A stretch of DNA of 64,000 nt. Source: Acanthopleura granulata (Eukaryota > Mollusca > Polyplacophora > Chitonida > Chitonidae). Below the pieces are notes generated by a model that was not told where the DNA came from, made no database searches, and was given only the letters and a program-made list of their open reading frames with translations. Below are positions 9,795-19,915 of this stretch, one piece after another; the stretch's first letter is position 1; every line of letters begins with the position of its first letter. A program made the translations under genes and the position numbers. The stretch spans positions 1,974,409 through 2,038,408 of the forward strand of contig JABBOT010000008.1 of assembly GCA_016165875.1 (NCBI GenBank), written 5' to 3'.

Positions 9795-10875
9795 CAGTGG
9801 CCCTTTTCAGGGCCATCCCATACTCCCGAAAGAGAAATTTCAATCCGAGCCAAATCTACGTTTACGAATATTTCTTTACTTATTTATTTTTTCTGTGCTT
9901 GGCCATTGTGTATATATAGAATGGCAATCAGTCGGCCAGCAGACGATAGGCCCCCGGGCTTCCCCCACGAGCATGATGTCACACACCATAACGTCGCATG
10001 ACAAACCAAAGCTCAGCCCCTCCATTCATCCTGTTCATTCATGAAGTTACTCTCTCTCACACACACATACACATATACATGTGCTCGGAAATGTTCTAAG
10101 TTCCCCGTCCTTCTACTCAGTCAATGAAGTCCTTTCACTTATGATGTTCTATAACACTACATAGAAAGAACACTCACCTTACTTATAATGTACAATATAT
10201 AACACCACGCCTCTCCCTAAACTACACGACAAACTTTGCGTGTATGCTATACGATAATAACAGTATGAAAAAAACCCTTACATTTGTCTTCCCTTCCATG
10301 CCACGGTCTCCATGCTGCGTCCGACGATGACGTTTCATGTCTGACATCCGCTTGAACTGCCGATCACAGTCTTGAAAACTATAAAAAGGTCTACCCGACT
10401 GGTGACCTTCACCCTGGTGCCGATTTATGTTTCGACGGTGCTCAAGTACACCTCAACACAAATCACATGGGAATCCCATACACGACTTGTACCTCTAGCT
10501 GCAGCTATAACTGTATATCTATGTATCACAAGTCTAGCGCCTACTCTTCCCACGCGTGAATGCTTGGCTAAGTGGCACATATACGTATGACTCATTATCC
10601 AAACCCGATAGACGCTTATATACCTTTTCTAGATCATTTTCTTTTACTCTTACTACGAGCCAACAGCCATTTTTGCCAGAACTTCCTACAGCCTTCACAC
10701 AACTTCACAACATTTTTTCCAGAGCATTCTAGAACATCCCCAACTGCTCCGTACTACACACAAGGAAGGACCTCTTACTTATAATGTACTGCGGAGCTGC
10801 TCTGCACTACATCAAAGGAGCCCTTGCTTATTATGTACTGCGGAGCTTCTCCTCAATTCTATAAGAAAATGACAG
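9795..10875 (-). repeat. Right terminal inverted repeat
   Basis: Inverted partner of 4118-4715 with colinear blocks. The segment 10030-10660 is much longer than its left counterpart. It includes an additional partial copy of the terminal motif (cactacat ... cttacttataatgtac, about 10156-10192), so it may have gained DNA by internal duplication, or the left arm may have lost it. Short open frames at 10372-10784 read through this non-coding arm. Confidence 0.75.
9799..9838 (+). terminator. Histone-type 3' stem-loop and downstream element, right arm
   Basis: GGCCCTTTTCAGGGCC at 9799-9814 forms a 6-bp stem with the loop TTTC, as in metazoan histone mRNAs. It is followed by an ATCCCA linker resembling the usual ACCCA and then CCGAAAGAGAAA at 9826-9837, about 13 bases after the stem, the usual position of the U7-binding downstream element. 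The gene upstream is not an identifiable histone. The match in loop, spacing and downstream element makes chance unlikely. Confidence 0.7.
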
Positions 10876-12108
10876 GTATTCTGCTACATATATGACTCCA
10901 CATGTGTGAAGTATTCGTAAGTACGGGTGAGGCGTAAAACCTAAAAAGTGAAATAAGCATAAAATTTTTTTTTACAAAAAGGAAAACCAAAAAAATAAAG
11001 AAAAAAAAAAAGGAAAGAAAACAAAAAAACCCCCCAAAACAACAAAAACAACAACAAAGAAACAAATACCTCGCCATGTCGGAAGAGGTAGCAAAGTGAT
11101 ACATTTCCCCCTCCTTGCCATTGGTCGTAATGGTCACACGAACGTTCATACACAAAGAGTGCAGATATAAACCGATGAGAGACGCAGCAGGTTTGTTCTA
11201 CGAACAGTTAGGACCGTTAGTATATGGTCACTCGAGTTACAATGCATTTATTGCCTTAGACGGAACTGGTATGTGCGGCGGTGTCACTATATATTACAGC
11301 GTGTTGTACCTACAGGTTTTGTGGAAAGCCGACAAAATTGCTCCTAACATCAAGTGTCAAATATATGCAACGTGAAAGTAGAAAACGTTTGTAACTTTTC
11401 TAAAAGTGTGTCCACAAGAGACATTTCACATTAAATTTAAATCAAAGATTTCATTACAAGAGCTGTGAGTCACGTTGTCCTTATCTCCATCTAGGCCTTT
11501 CGCATTTCACAAGTATTCATACCTTCTTGCGACTTCGAAAAATGATTCTTTCTGAGTATAATTAATGGCCCGTGATGCACGATTCTGTTGCAATGATAGC
11601 AAACTGTAAGAAGAACGGGTAAGTGAGTGATACCTTGTTCATACTTGCAAACTGATGAAACTTTATCACATATAAAACGCATTTGCTTGTGATTTTAAGC
11701 ATTTATTTAATTTGTACATTTAATTTGATGTTGAAGAAAGGAAGGTTTTTTTTCTTTCCTATTAATACCAAACGGAAAAGGAAATACATTCTAACTCTTG
11801 GTACAAGCAATAACTCTTTAAGAGATAAGTAACTTCGGATTAAAATAATTTTATGCTACTTTTGAACACAATTTTAAAACTGTTCCTATTGTAAGCAAAA
11901 CGCCTTAGGCAACCATTCGCAAGAGTAGAGAAAGCTTTATCTGGTTAATTATATTGACTGCAGTCTGGGTTAACTTACTAATCATTAGAATATTAGTTAG
12001 ACTGTTAAACGTAGAGAAAAATATAGTTGTGAATGGGGATGTTGGTATCGCATTAAATGCGAGAAAATAAAACAAGATGTTCACGTGAAGCTGACGGTTT
12101 GATCTGTA
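10876..12108. other. Spacer with A-rich tract and a candidate poly(A) signal
   Basis: The stretch 10966-11065 is a poly-A/AAAAC low-complexity tract, whose complement gives a spurious Phe-rich reading. TTTATT at 11702-11707 is AATAAA on the minus strand and lies about 400 bp beyond the fucosyltransferase stop, so it is a candidate polyadenylation signal for that gene. No other gene is seen. Confidence 0.5.
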
Positions 12109-14211
12109 TTAGGTCCACGTTCTTGTGGCATTGCCTAGTCTAGATGAATTCACACCCAAACCTGAAAGAATGGAACTGATTGGGTTTTCGACTGAACCAT
12201 TAAACGGGTTCATGGGGATTGATTCCCCGGCGGATATATTTGCCTCACGCGTTGAAAGAATGCTTTTTGCGGATGTTTCGTTCATGCCGATCCAGCCAGG
12301 CAGCATATAATCCGTCAGGTTGAACCTCTTGTCTAGGGATGTACCTGGGATGACCTGTTGTATCTGGTAGATTGTTGTCCCTCCGGCCAGCCAGCTTGAC
12401 CACCAGCCGTAAGAGCCTACTGTCATAATAGTGTGATTACACAAAGATAGTATCGCCATGTCCACTTCCGCCTTCTGATCGCTGATAAACGTGGCATTTT
12501 GTTTAGGTATAGTTTTTCTTGACCATTCCATATCGTTAGAACACACAATAAATATAACAGACTCATATTTGTTTATAAAATAGCCCATAGCCTGGAAAAG
12601 GTAATCCTTGCTTCCAACAGCATAGCCAAACTTGACTTTATCAGGATTAATAATATCTCCACGTCTGACGTGAACACCTACAAATGTTGTGTTTCTCAGT
12701 GATAAATAGGGGTGTTGTGACCGTGTGGAGGTTTCTAGTGCTAATCGTGCACGTTTGAGAATTTCTTCCTTGAATGTAAACTGTTTCCGAAGTTCCGAGA
12801 ACACGTTCGAGAAATATCGCCATGATTGGAAAAACCCGGACATTGTCAAATTTGAGCGGAAATCAGCAGTAATGGGATCAAAAGCGCAGTGTCGTTTGTC
12901 CCCGACATGGGCGAACGTAGAGGGTAATGTACTGTTTATTTCGCTAATGTTCATATTAAATATACTCCTCAGACTGTTGTCTTTTGAAACGGCAGGTGTC
13001 ATATTGTTTTGCCGCGCTGTTCCGACCAAGGCCGCTAGTTGGAACATTAAATTGCCCAAACGTCCGCTGAAATTCATGCAAAGGTAAACTTTGCCTGTAG
13101 CCGACTGATTCATCTGAATTGTGACGTTATTGTCTGAACGATGTCCTGCTTGCCCGGCAGACAAAGTTTCTGTTACCGGCACTCCTGCACCCTTATTTGA
13201 GAATGCTGTAGACGCGAAGGCGACTGTAGCAGCAACAGTCGCCGCGGATACGGTATTAGTGTTAGCGGTGAGTGTAGTGCCGATGGTTGTTTTGAAGTTC
13301 AGGTCTGGCTCTTTTGGCGTTGGCCCGTTTGACAAAGTCCCTAGCTTTATCAATCTTTTCGTGTGGTCACTAGAAGACAAGAGCGAAGTAGAGAAAGCTG
13401 TAGTGTTTGTGGATATATTATTAATGGCAGCAGTGGTTGTGCTGTCCCTGGATGTTCTTACCACTGAGCCTGAATCATTGCCTACTTGCCCATTTGACAA
13501 AATTTCTGCTCTCGGTACTCCTGCGTTGTCACTGGCTGACTGACTGGTAGGCGACACCACTGTTGCGGGAACGCTTTTCACATATGCAATAGTACTCTTG
13601 CCAGTGACAGGGGCTATCGGGTTTCTTCCATGCTGGTCTGCATTAGACACAGTTTGGCCGTGTTTTTCTCCCTTTGTCGTCGTTACAACATCAAAGGCTT
13701 TTGAATAGGTTAGATATAACCGTGGCTCGTCTGTTGATTTCAAACTCTGAGATGCACTGGAGTTGTGTACATGAGATTTGCTGAAGTTATGTGTTTGCAT
13801 ACCTCCAGCGGCAGCGATACCGGTGGTTGTACCTTCCGTGGATCCTTGCGTTGTGAATGTGCCATTCAGTATTGGTTTTTTTGCATCTGGTGATCTCCTC
13901 TGAACGATAGACTGATTTGTTTGACTTATTTTGGTGGTACAAGGACACTGAACAGTACTGGTTTTATTAACGTCCGTGAAGTTGAGAGCATTTGAGCCTG
14001 TATGACCAGCAATATACACGGCCGAATGCTGAGTAGCTGTGCGGATAATCCTGTCTAGTTGAGAGGTCCCTGGAAGAGGAGACACTGGTGATATGAGTCT
14101 TGGAGACAGGTAGAACCAAGCACAAACGCAAATACCTGCTGAGCAAAGAAAAATAATGGTGATAAAATTATGTATACTGTCTAAAACGACGGTGTAACAC
14201 ATGTTCACCAT
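12109..14211 (-). CDS. Galactoside alpha-1,2-fucosyltransferase-like protein (GT11) with long mucin-like stem
   Basis: A single-exon 700-codon frame from the ATG at 14211. The frame is open back to 14310, but the codon at 14301 is GTG, so the first usable ATGs are 14211 and 14202; the latter has a better -3 A. The product is a type II Golgi membrane enzyme expected to transfer fucose from GDP-fucose to terminal galactose. Residues about 16-35 form the signal anchor (HNFITIIFLCSAGICVCAWF). Residues about 45-375 are a Ser/Thr/Asn-rich stem with an internal near-repeat (GVPRAEILSNGQVGN and GVPVTETLSAGQAGH). Catalytic-domain motifs are GRLGNLMFQLAALVGTA (from residue 383), GFFQSWRYF, GVHVRRGD (HVRRGD at 514-519, the GDP-fucose-binding type of motif), VCSNDMEW (near 558) and SYGWW (from 600). 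Vertebrate FUT1/FUT2 are about half this length; the excess is the stem. All key motifs are present, so it looks functional. Which acceptor it uses cannot be told. Confidence 0.88.
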   Translation of the reverse strand: MVNMCYTVVLDSIHNFITIIFLCSAGICVCAWFYLSPRLISPVSPLPGTSQLDRIIRTATQHSAVYIAGHTGSNALNFTDVNKTSTVQCPCTTKISQTNQSIVQRRSPDAKKPILNGTFTTQGSTEGTTTGIAAAGGMQTHNFSKSHVHNSSASQSLKSTDEPRLYLTYSKAFDVVTTTKGEKHGQTVSNADQHGRNPIAPVTGKSTIAYVKSVPATVVSPTSQSASDNAGVPRAEILSNGQVGNDSGSVVRTSRDSTTTAAINNISTNTTAFSTSLLSSSDHTKRLIKLGTLSNGPTPKEPDLNFKTTIGTTLTANTNTVSAATVAATVAFASTAFSNKGAGVPVTETLSAGQAGHRSDNNVTIQMNQSATGKVYLCMNFSGRLGNLMFQLAALVGTARQNNMTPAVSKDNSLRSIFNMNISEINSTLPSTFAHVGDKRHCAFDPITADFRSNLTMSGFFQSWRYFSNVFSELRKQFTFKEEILKRARLALETSTRSQHPYLSLRNTTFVGVHVRRGDIINPDKVKFGYAVGSKDYLFQAMGYFINKYESVIFIVCSNDMEWSRKTIPKQNATFISDQKAEVDMAILSLCNHTIMTVGSYGWWSSWLAGGTTIYQIQQVIPGTSLDKRFNLTDYMLPGWIGMNETSAKSILSTREANISAGESIPMNPFNGSVENPISSILSGLGVNSSRLGNATRTWT

Positions 14212-15327
14212 ATGTAACAAAAATGAACACCTACAACTTTGGTGTACCAGAGGTATACAAATTATATGCTTGATAAAAACATGTGCATTGGTGGTAAACA
14301 CAGTTGAGTACTAACTAAAGCTAACTAAACTAAAATAAAAATATTCTGAAGAGCGAGGTTAAAAACCATTAAAGCCATTAGTTCACAAAACAGTCAAAAT
14401 GTTAGCTGATCTCACATTTGGGTCTTGTCACAACTTGGGATTCATTTGGGTCATTGTTGTATCCAGTTCCGCTTCACTCTTCGTCAGAGACTCTACAAGC
14501 AATCGTGTTTGTTACATCGTCCTGCTGCTTTTGAGGACGGTTGCAACCAAAGCCTCCCTAAGATACCTGTATTTGTATTTCACTATACATGGACTATGAG
14601 TTTGAAGCTTACATTAGATGTGATGCCTATAACATTGATTATCTCCCCTGCGTCATCGAAAACTGTTGACAGCTTCATTTTTACATGTTACCATCTGCAA
14701 AGTTTACGAATGGTATACGAATGTCGGAGTTAACGCTTTCTTCTGATCTTCTTACCTGTAGCGTAAATAAGTACATAGATCCAACACCGTCTGATCCGCA
14801 CATTGGTTATACACGCCATTCTTTTGACGTCATCTCAACCAGTCGAAACTTTAGCTGACCATACCAAATCGATTGGGTATCTGAATGAAGGCAATGAGAT
14901 TCCGGAATAAATAGGAATTTAGTATCAGAAGGCTTTTAATGTAACTTCACTCTTTATCCAAAACTTCCGACCACACGGCTAGGTGTCAATACTCATATAG
15001 ATTCACAACCCACTGGGTTGATCACCGCATATGCTCTGTCTTAAATGAAACGACTCATCGCTGCACGTGTTGTAATTCTGAGAGAGGAGTACCTAAGCTA
15101 ACTGTATTAATCAGGTGAGGTGAAATCTTAACAGAGGTGGATAAGTTGTGCTATAACTGCACTTATGGTGTGATTTCACTGACTAGTAATGACGAAGGGT
15201 CAACTGTGTCTTTCACGCGCTATCGACGGACATGATAGAGTAGGCCCAACACAGACATGGTCTATCACGTTGTTTGACTCTCTGTCGACTGACATGATAC
15301 GGAAGGCCCAACTATAGGTTCATCTTC
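14212..15327. other. Upstream of the fucosyltransferase; no gene seen
   Basis: This should contain the promoter and any 5' untranslated exon of the minus-strand fucosyltransferase, but no convincing TATA box or splice pair can be named. Short plus-strand frames at 14399-14733 overlap each other in different frames and are not supported as coding. Confidence 0.4.
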
Positions 15328-15487
15328 ATGCACCAACGTGGGAAGGTCCGCCAGCAACCTGCGGGTGGTCGTGGGTTTCTCCCCATGCCTTGCCCTGTTT
15401 CCTTCCACCATCATGCTGGCCGCCGTCGTATAAGTGAAATGTAAGAATCTGCTTAAAACACCAATCATATAAAAAAAAATTAAATAA
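15328..15487 (+). repeat. SINE copy, 3' part
   Basis: Contains aacgtgggaaggtccgccag, cagcaacctgcgggtggtcg, a ccttgccctgtttcc block, accatcatgctggccgccgt, cgtataagtgaaatg and an A-rich tail to 15487. The tRNA-like head is absent. The open frame on the opposite strand is a by-product. Confidence 0.8.
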
Positions 15488-15934
15488 AATCACCGACAAT
15501 GACCATACAGCCCTCCCCCCCAACTGTAATCTAAATCTGATGCTTCTCTTTGTTCTATCGGTAATTCCATGAATATTTGTTAACAGTTGCAATTAATTCC
15601 TTGATGTAATTGAGCGGTGGTGAAGGTAGGTTAGTAAACATGTGTGTTAATTTGGACATGTAATAACTGTTCTTTTCCCGAGGAATGTTAACTTTCTCAT
15701 TTGCCACAGTTCTTTTATCGACATCGAGAACAAAGCTATCGACGTCAATAATTCTGTTATCGACATAGATAGCTCACTTATTGATGTCGAAAATTCTCAG
15801 TTAAATGCTTGGTTATGTGCTAATTTCTTTCACTTCCATGCAAATAATTCACGCAAACCCACCCGGAGTAAAGCGAAACCATGACACAGTATAATACATA
15901 CGGTTCTGGGTGAAAAAAGGTTCATGCTCAGTAT
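15488..15934. repeat. Spacer with TATCGAC repeats
   Basis: From about 15715 to 15795 the motif tatcgacat or tatcgacgt recurs every 25-35 bp, the last copy inverted (ttgatgtcg). It resembles a worn tandem or fold-back repeat. No gene is seen. Confidence 0.45.
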
Positions 15935-16372
15935 TCACTCCCTACTGCAGCAGACAGGTAAGATGTATGGGAGAAATGTGCCTTTCATGAAAGAAACATG
16001 ACATTTGACACACTGGTAGATTATGGTATGGTATTTTGGGCATAGGGCCATCTCAGATTTTTCCTCTGACAGTAATGGCAGCCATTTTCCAAGTTGGCTG
16101 CCAACAGTGCGAATGGACGTTGCACGTATGCATGCCACTGTATTAAAAAAATTCATCAGTTTGGCGTAGTGCATGCGGATTACATAGTTAAAGGAAACTA
16201 AGACATCAAGGCCACCATGTTCATATGAGTTTTGACATGTTGAAAAATGTCCGCCAGTTTGAAAATTGCCCGTCATATTAAAAGTGTTTACCATCACGGT
16301 CATAAGTTGGCATAATGGTGCTCGGAGTTCAACTTTAATATTCCTCCCTGTTACCTCCCGGTGAAAACTCAT
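15935..16372 (-). repeat. Probable non-coding repeat with hairpin; long but unsupported open frame
   Basis: A 145-codon minus-strand frame spans the stretch, with Cys and His scattered through it, but it matches no family I know. Inside is a perfect 9-bp inverted repeat, tggcagcca (16076-16084) and tggctgcca (16095-16103), with a 10-base loop. The phrase resembles motifs common in dispersed invertebrate repeats. I favour a repeat over a gene. Confidence 0.35.
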
Positions 16373-17654
16373 TAATTAGTGTTAATTGGTGAATAAAATT
16401 TTGCTGTTCTTGTTGCACTTCAAATTTTGCTATTAAAAATTAAAAGAAAATCTTTTTTTGGATTTCATTTGGTCAGGTTGGCGGAGCTGTGGCTCTAACT
16501 CATAACTATGATACTTTGCGACCATAGATACATGTATTTGGACGGAGGATGGCCTGGTTGACTGGGGACTTTGGCAGCTCAACGATTGTCACCACTGACA
16601 TGAAAAACATATCGAGAAGGAATAGAGGACATCGGTTATATGAACGCACTATTGATTTTCTTGTACTGGACGATAAAACAACTGTATACACTGTGCGTCG
16701 TAATCCACATATGTTTTAGTCGTAGCTTCAACCTATCGTCTTGACAATTTGAAGCGAAGTACTGCTTTCCTGGCCCACGCTTTCTCTGTTTTGTATGTAA
16801 CGGGAAAGAGGAAAGATAACTGCATGTGAGGCATTGAAGACATGAACACAGCATTCTGTGTCTCTACGAGAAATGGGGCTCACATATCATGAGGCAACGG
16901 ATAGGGACACTGGAACACTTTGTCGTTTGTAAGGGTACCACTATCTGAGAGGAAAAACGATAAACAAACAGCTTGTTCAACTCTCAGACAGCGATAGGCC
17001 TAACACAAGATCAAACAAAGAAACAAGAAGACGCTTGAATAAGTTCAATACATAATTTGAACAAAATAGACAAACAGTACAACTGACAATAACGTACAAA
17101 AACAATACAGATAATCATAAATATATATAGTTTCTTACAGCGTTCAAATCTTGATGGAATATTCTGGCTTCCAACGGCAAGTCAGTTCTCGTAGATATAG
17201 AATCCACAGTCATTTGGGAATTCTCAAGTCGAAGGATGAACGTCCTTTAAGTGAAAAACAGCAGTGGACACGATACGCCGACGAGGGTATATATCCAACT
17301 CCCGACAAGGGGAAGCTTTCCTGGGCGGACGGGTTGACAATAGTGCCCGTGATGCTGTGCTGTGTATGTTTCAGTCCTCGGGAATATACTCGAAGTCACT
17401 TTCAGGGTAAACTGAGATGAAATGTATGCAATCGCACAAAGAGACAATAAGCATGAGTAAATGGCTGTGACTTCTAACTCCCTCGTCCATATTTATAGAT
17501 TAACGTAAAGAACATTCTGGATAGTCTGATCGTAAACAAGTTTAAAAGATGTGTTCATCATGTAGCATGTACGCCCTATGTATAATGACACGGAACTCAT
17601 GAACACAGAAGCTTCGAGAACGCGCGATTGAATTATTATATTGTTAGATGTAGT
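16373..17654. repeat. No gene seen; ends with a dispersed repeat copy
   Basis: Small frames only. The segment at about 17560-17635 (tgtacgccctatgtataatg, then acacggaactcatgaacaca) recurs at 31826-31900 with about the same order and orientation, marking an unnamed dispersed repeat. Confidence 0.5.
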
Positions 17655-19915
17655 GTTACACAGCCAAGAAAATGGTGATCAGCTTATCGCCAAAAAATGG
17701 TGACCACTAAAAGCCCTCACCATATACCGCCGTCACCAAACATTTTCGAGGGTCTTTAGTGATCACCATTCTTGTTGATGGCCTGATTACCATTTTTGGT
17801 GGTAGGATGAGCATCATTTCCTGGTGAGGGATTGGTCAACAATTTAAACAGAGACAGCCTAGCATTATCCTTTTTATATATGATACAACAATTCGGCGTC
17901 TCTCCGTGTTTTTACTAGCCACTTTCATAGATGTGAAATAATAAAATGCCACAGTAAACCACAATCAAAGGAATCATATTTGTTAGCTTTTAACAGCCCA
18001 GTGAAATGATGATACACTAAAAACTCACAGCAAACCAGAACATGGATTCATAACAGTATATTAACAGAAGAAATTACAGTCCTGAACAACTCTTGATGAA
18101 TAGGAGACAGCAACAATTAAGTGCATTACCCTAATCTAATCAGTGCAGACAATCTTTGGCATTGAACTTTGAAATATGACCTTTCCTTACTCTATTTAAT
18201 TATGTAGGCCTACTTATACAGGCCTACAATTCAGCAGTAGAAAGAAAAGGCAAGAAAAAATTCAGAAGCTTCACACAAACTTTTTGTATGAATTCTATGC
18301 CGAATTTCATTGGCGGCATGACAAAACATTAAAACATTTCCCTCTAAAAACTGGCACACATGTTGAGAATAGTGCACATGGATACTATGACGTTGAAAGG
18401 CACGAAGAAGATGAATAGCAGCAGATCGTTATTAATGAGATTCTGGTGATTTCTTTTTAGAAAGAGAACTTGTCGATTTGAATGATGATGAGCTTGGTGG
18501 CACATCAGGAGAAATCTCGGCACAGTCAGTTTTCGCCCATGTTAAGTTTGTGAGGCTCACCAACACGTACGCCGATAAACAGGAAAGAGATGAAACTGAT
18601 CATGTCCGCGGACATCTGTGTCCGGGCACAGGAGCTTTCAGATGGTGATTTAACTGTGTTTGAACCAACCATGCAAAGCATTCACACAGTGTTCGTCCTT
18701 GTTTTCGGAAATCCAGGCAAGATAAGTGTTCAAGGGCTTCATCTGATCTTTATGGGGAAACTGGAAGACTTTCTGACTGCACTTTTTAGTACGGTAAGAA
18801 CGAACAGTTACTGCAGCATGCTTATTTTATTCTTTCGTATTTTCCAGGAACGAACAGTTACTGCAGCATCCTTATTTTATTCTTTCGTATTTTCCGGAAT
18901 AACACTTACTAGGCCCATTTCTGCCAGAATCTTTTTATTAATGTGAGACACAAGAAGCCTTTTCCCGACGCTTGACGTGATTAAAGCAGACAATAAAATG
19001 CCGCTTTTGCCTGCGCAAAGTTTATCTCCCTTTTTGTTTATATTTTGCGTTGGAGCGTTTTACCTTAAGTCCGGGGATATAATCGCGCGAGACCTGGAAT
19101 CGGGAGGCGGGGGGGGGGGGGGATATAGACAAAAATATACCCCCCGTAATCCCGTCACATTAGGCCTTGTATGTTGAGTATTTCAACCAATCAAATCAAT
19201 AGAATTTTCTCTGACTGGTGGTAAAAACTCTAATTGAAGTGTTGTGACTGAAGGTGTTCCATGTATTTGAGTGTGTACTAGTATTTTCTAAGACAACAGT
19301 GTATGTACATGCGTTATCTTGTAAAGCTCCTTGGATTATTTAATTGTCGACCTTTAACAGTCTTTGAAGTTAACACACAACCGGGGAGGTCTAATACGCA
19401 TGATAGCTCTGGCCTAACTCAAGTTGTATGCGACAGAAAACCGTCACCCCACTAAAAGGGGTGCGCTACTAGACATCTTGCGTTGTAATAAGAGGTTACT
19501 GATCACGGACATAATTTCAGGCTCGTTACTCAGGCAGTGTTATAGAGAAGACTTACTATAAAGCCACCCCTCGCGACAGCAAGGGCTGTCCATCACTTTT
19601 TCATATGAAAAATGATATACACATTCATCATATACATTATGCACACAGGTGTTACTCAAAATATTTCACTTTACAAGTTTAGTACTACAGAATAGGTATA
19701 GAACTATCTGTGTCACTGCCAATGAATAGTAGTGACATCTTTTCACTGGGGGTAAATCTGGGCCATTCTTCAGACAATCACTACCTCTCATCAACTTCAA
19801 ATGGTGATGACATAACCTCATCACCAATAAATGGTAATGGGCTTAGGCCATCACTTACTCTCATCACCAATTATTGGTGATGGACCATTACCACCTTTTT
19901 GGCTATGTACAGTTG
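17655..19915. mobile_element. Candidate DNA transposon with ATGGTGAT-rich inverted ends
   Basis: The left end (acacagccaagaaaatggtg at 17658) and the complement of the right end (tacatagccaaaaaggtggt, ending near 19910) match in order. They continue with alternating CATCACC and GGTGATG blocks for about 100 bp. Both ends also fold on themselves: arms 17696-17718 and 17748-17770 pair at 20 of 23 positions, and 19863-19881 is a near-perfect palindrome. The size is about 2.25 kb. Interior frames are not a recognisable transposase, so the superfamily is unknown. No target duplication could be assigned. Confidence 0.5.
18439..18946 (+). pseudogene. Possible coding remnants inside the candidate transposon
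   Basis: Two overlapping plus-strand frames: one open at 18439-18648 without an ATG (ELVDLNDDELGGTSGE near its start) and one at 18590-18946 (118 codons, starting MKLIMSADIC). An acceptor-like ttctttttag ends at 18460. A 50-bp direct duplication (18798-18847 and 18848-18897) lies in the second frame. The first copy is flanked by a donor-like gtaaga and the second is preceded by tttccag. No family is recognised. Confidence 0.25.

Larger units (their letters stand above)
4118..10875. mobile_element. Degraded long-TIR element with family B DNA polymerase (Polinton/adintovirus-like)
   Basis: The two ends are inverted copies of each other. From outside inwards the matching blocks are: tcattttctta(t)ggaattgaggag (4121 versus the complement ending 10872); a 25-bp near-palindrome; a gtgtgaagg-ttgt-gaagttctgg block (4290 versus 10680); tgcgacgtcatggtgt (4490 versus 9999); a TATA box with aATGG (4570-4608 versus 9904-9918); and a histone-type stem-loop (4697 versus 9799). 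Between the arms is a broken family B polymerase. Long TIRs with a viral-type polymerase suggest a Polinton/Maverick or adintovirus-like insertion. It is far shorter than intact Polintons, and no integrase, packaging ATPase, protease or capsid gene is visible. No target-site duplication could be recognised at either end. Confidence 0.7.

Noticed and set aside
10859..11155. Phe-rich membrane-like minus-strand frame
   Set aside because: The hydrophobic run is simply the complement of an A-rich tract at 10966-11065.
12125..13543. Plus-strand frames of 61-140 codons
   Set aside because: They are antisense shadows of the fucosyltransferase, whose minus-strand frame carries all the conserved motifs.
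14212..14301. Upstream extension of the fucosyltransferase to a 730-residue product
   Set aside because: The codon at 14301 is GTG and a stop lies at 14311-14313. The first ATG is at 14211, and starting there puts the membrane anchor at the usual N-terminal position.
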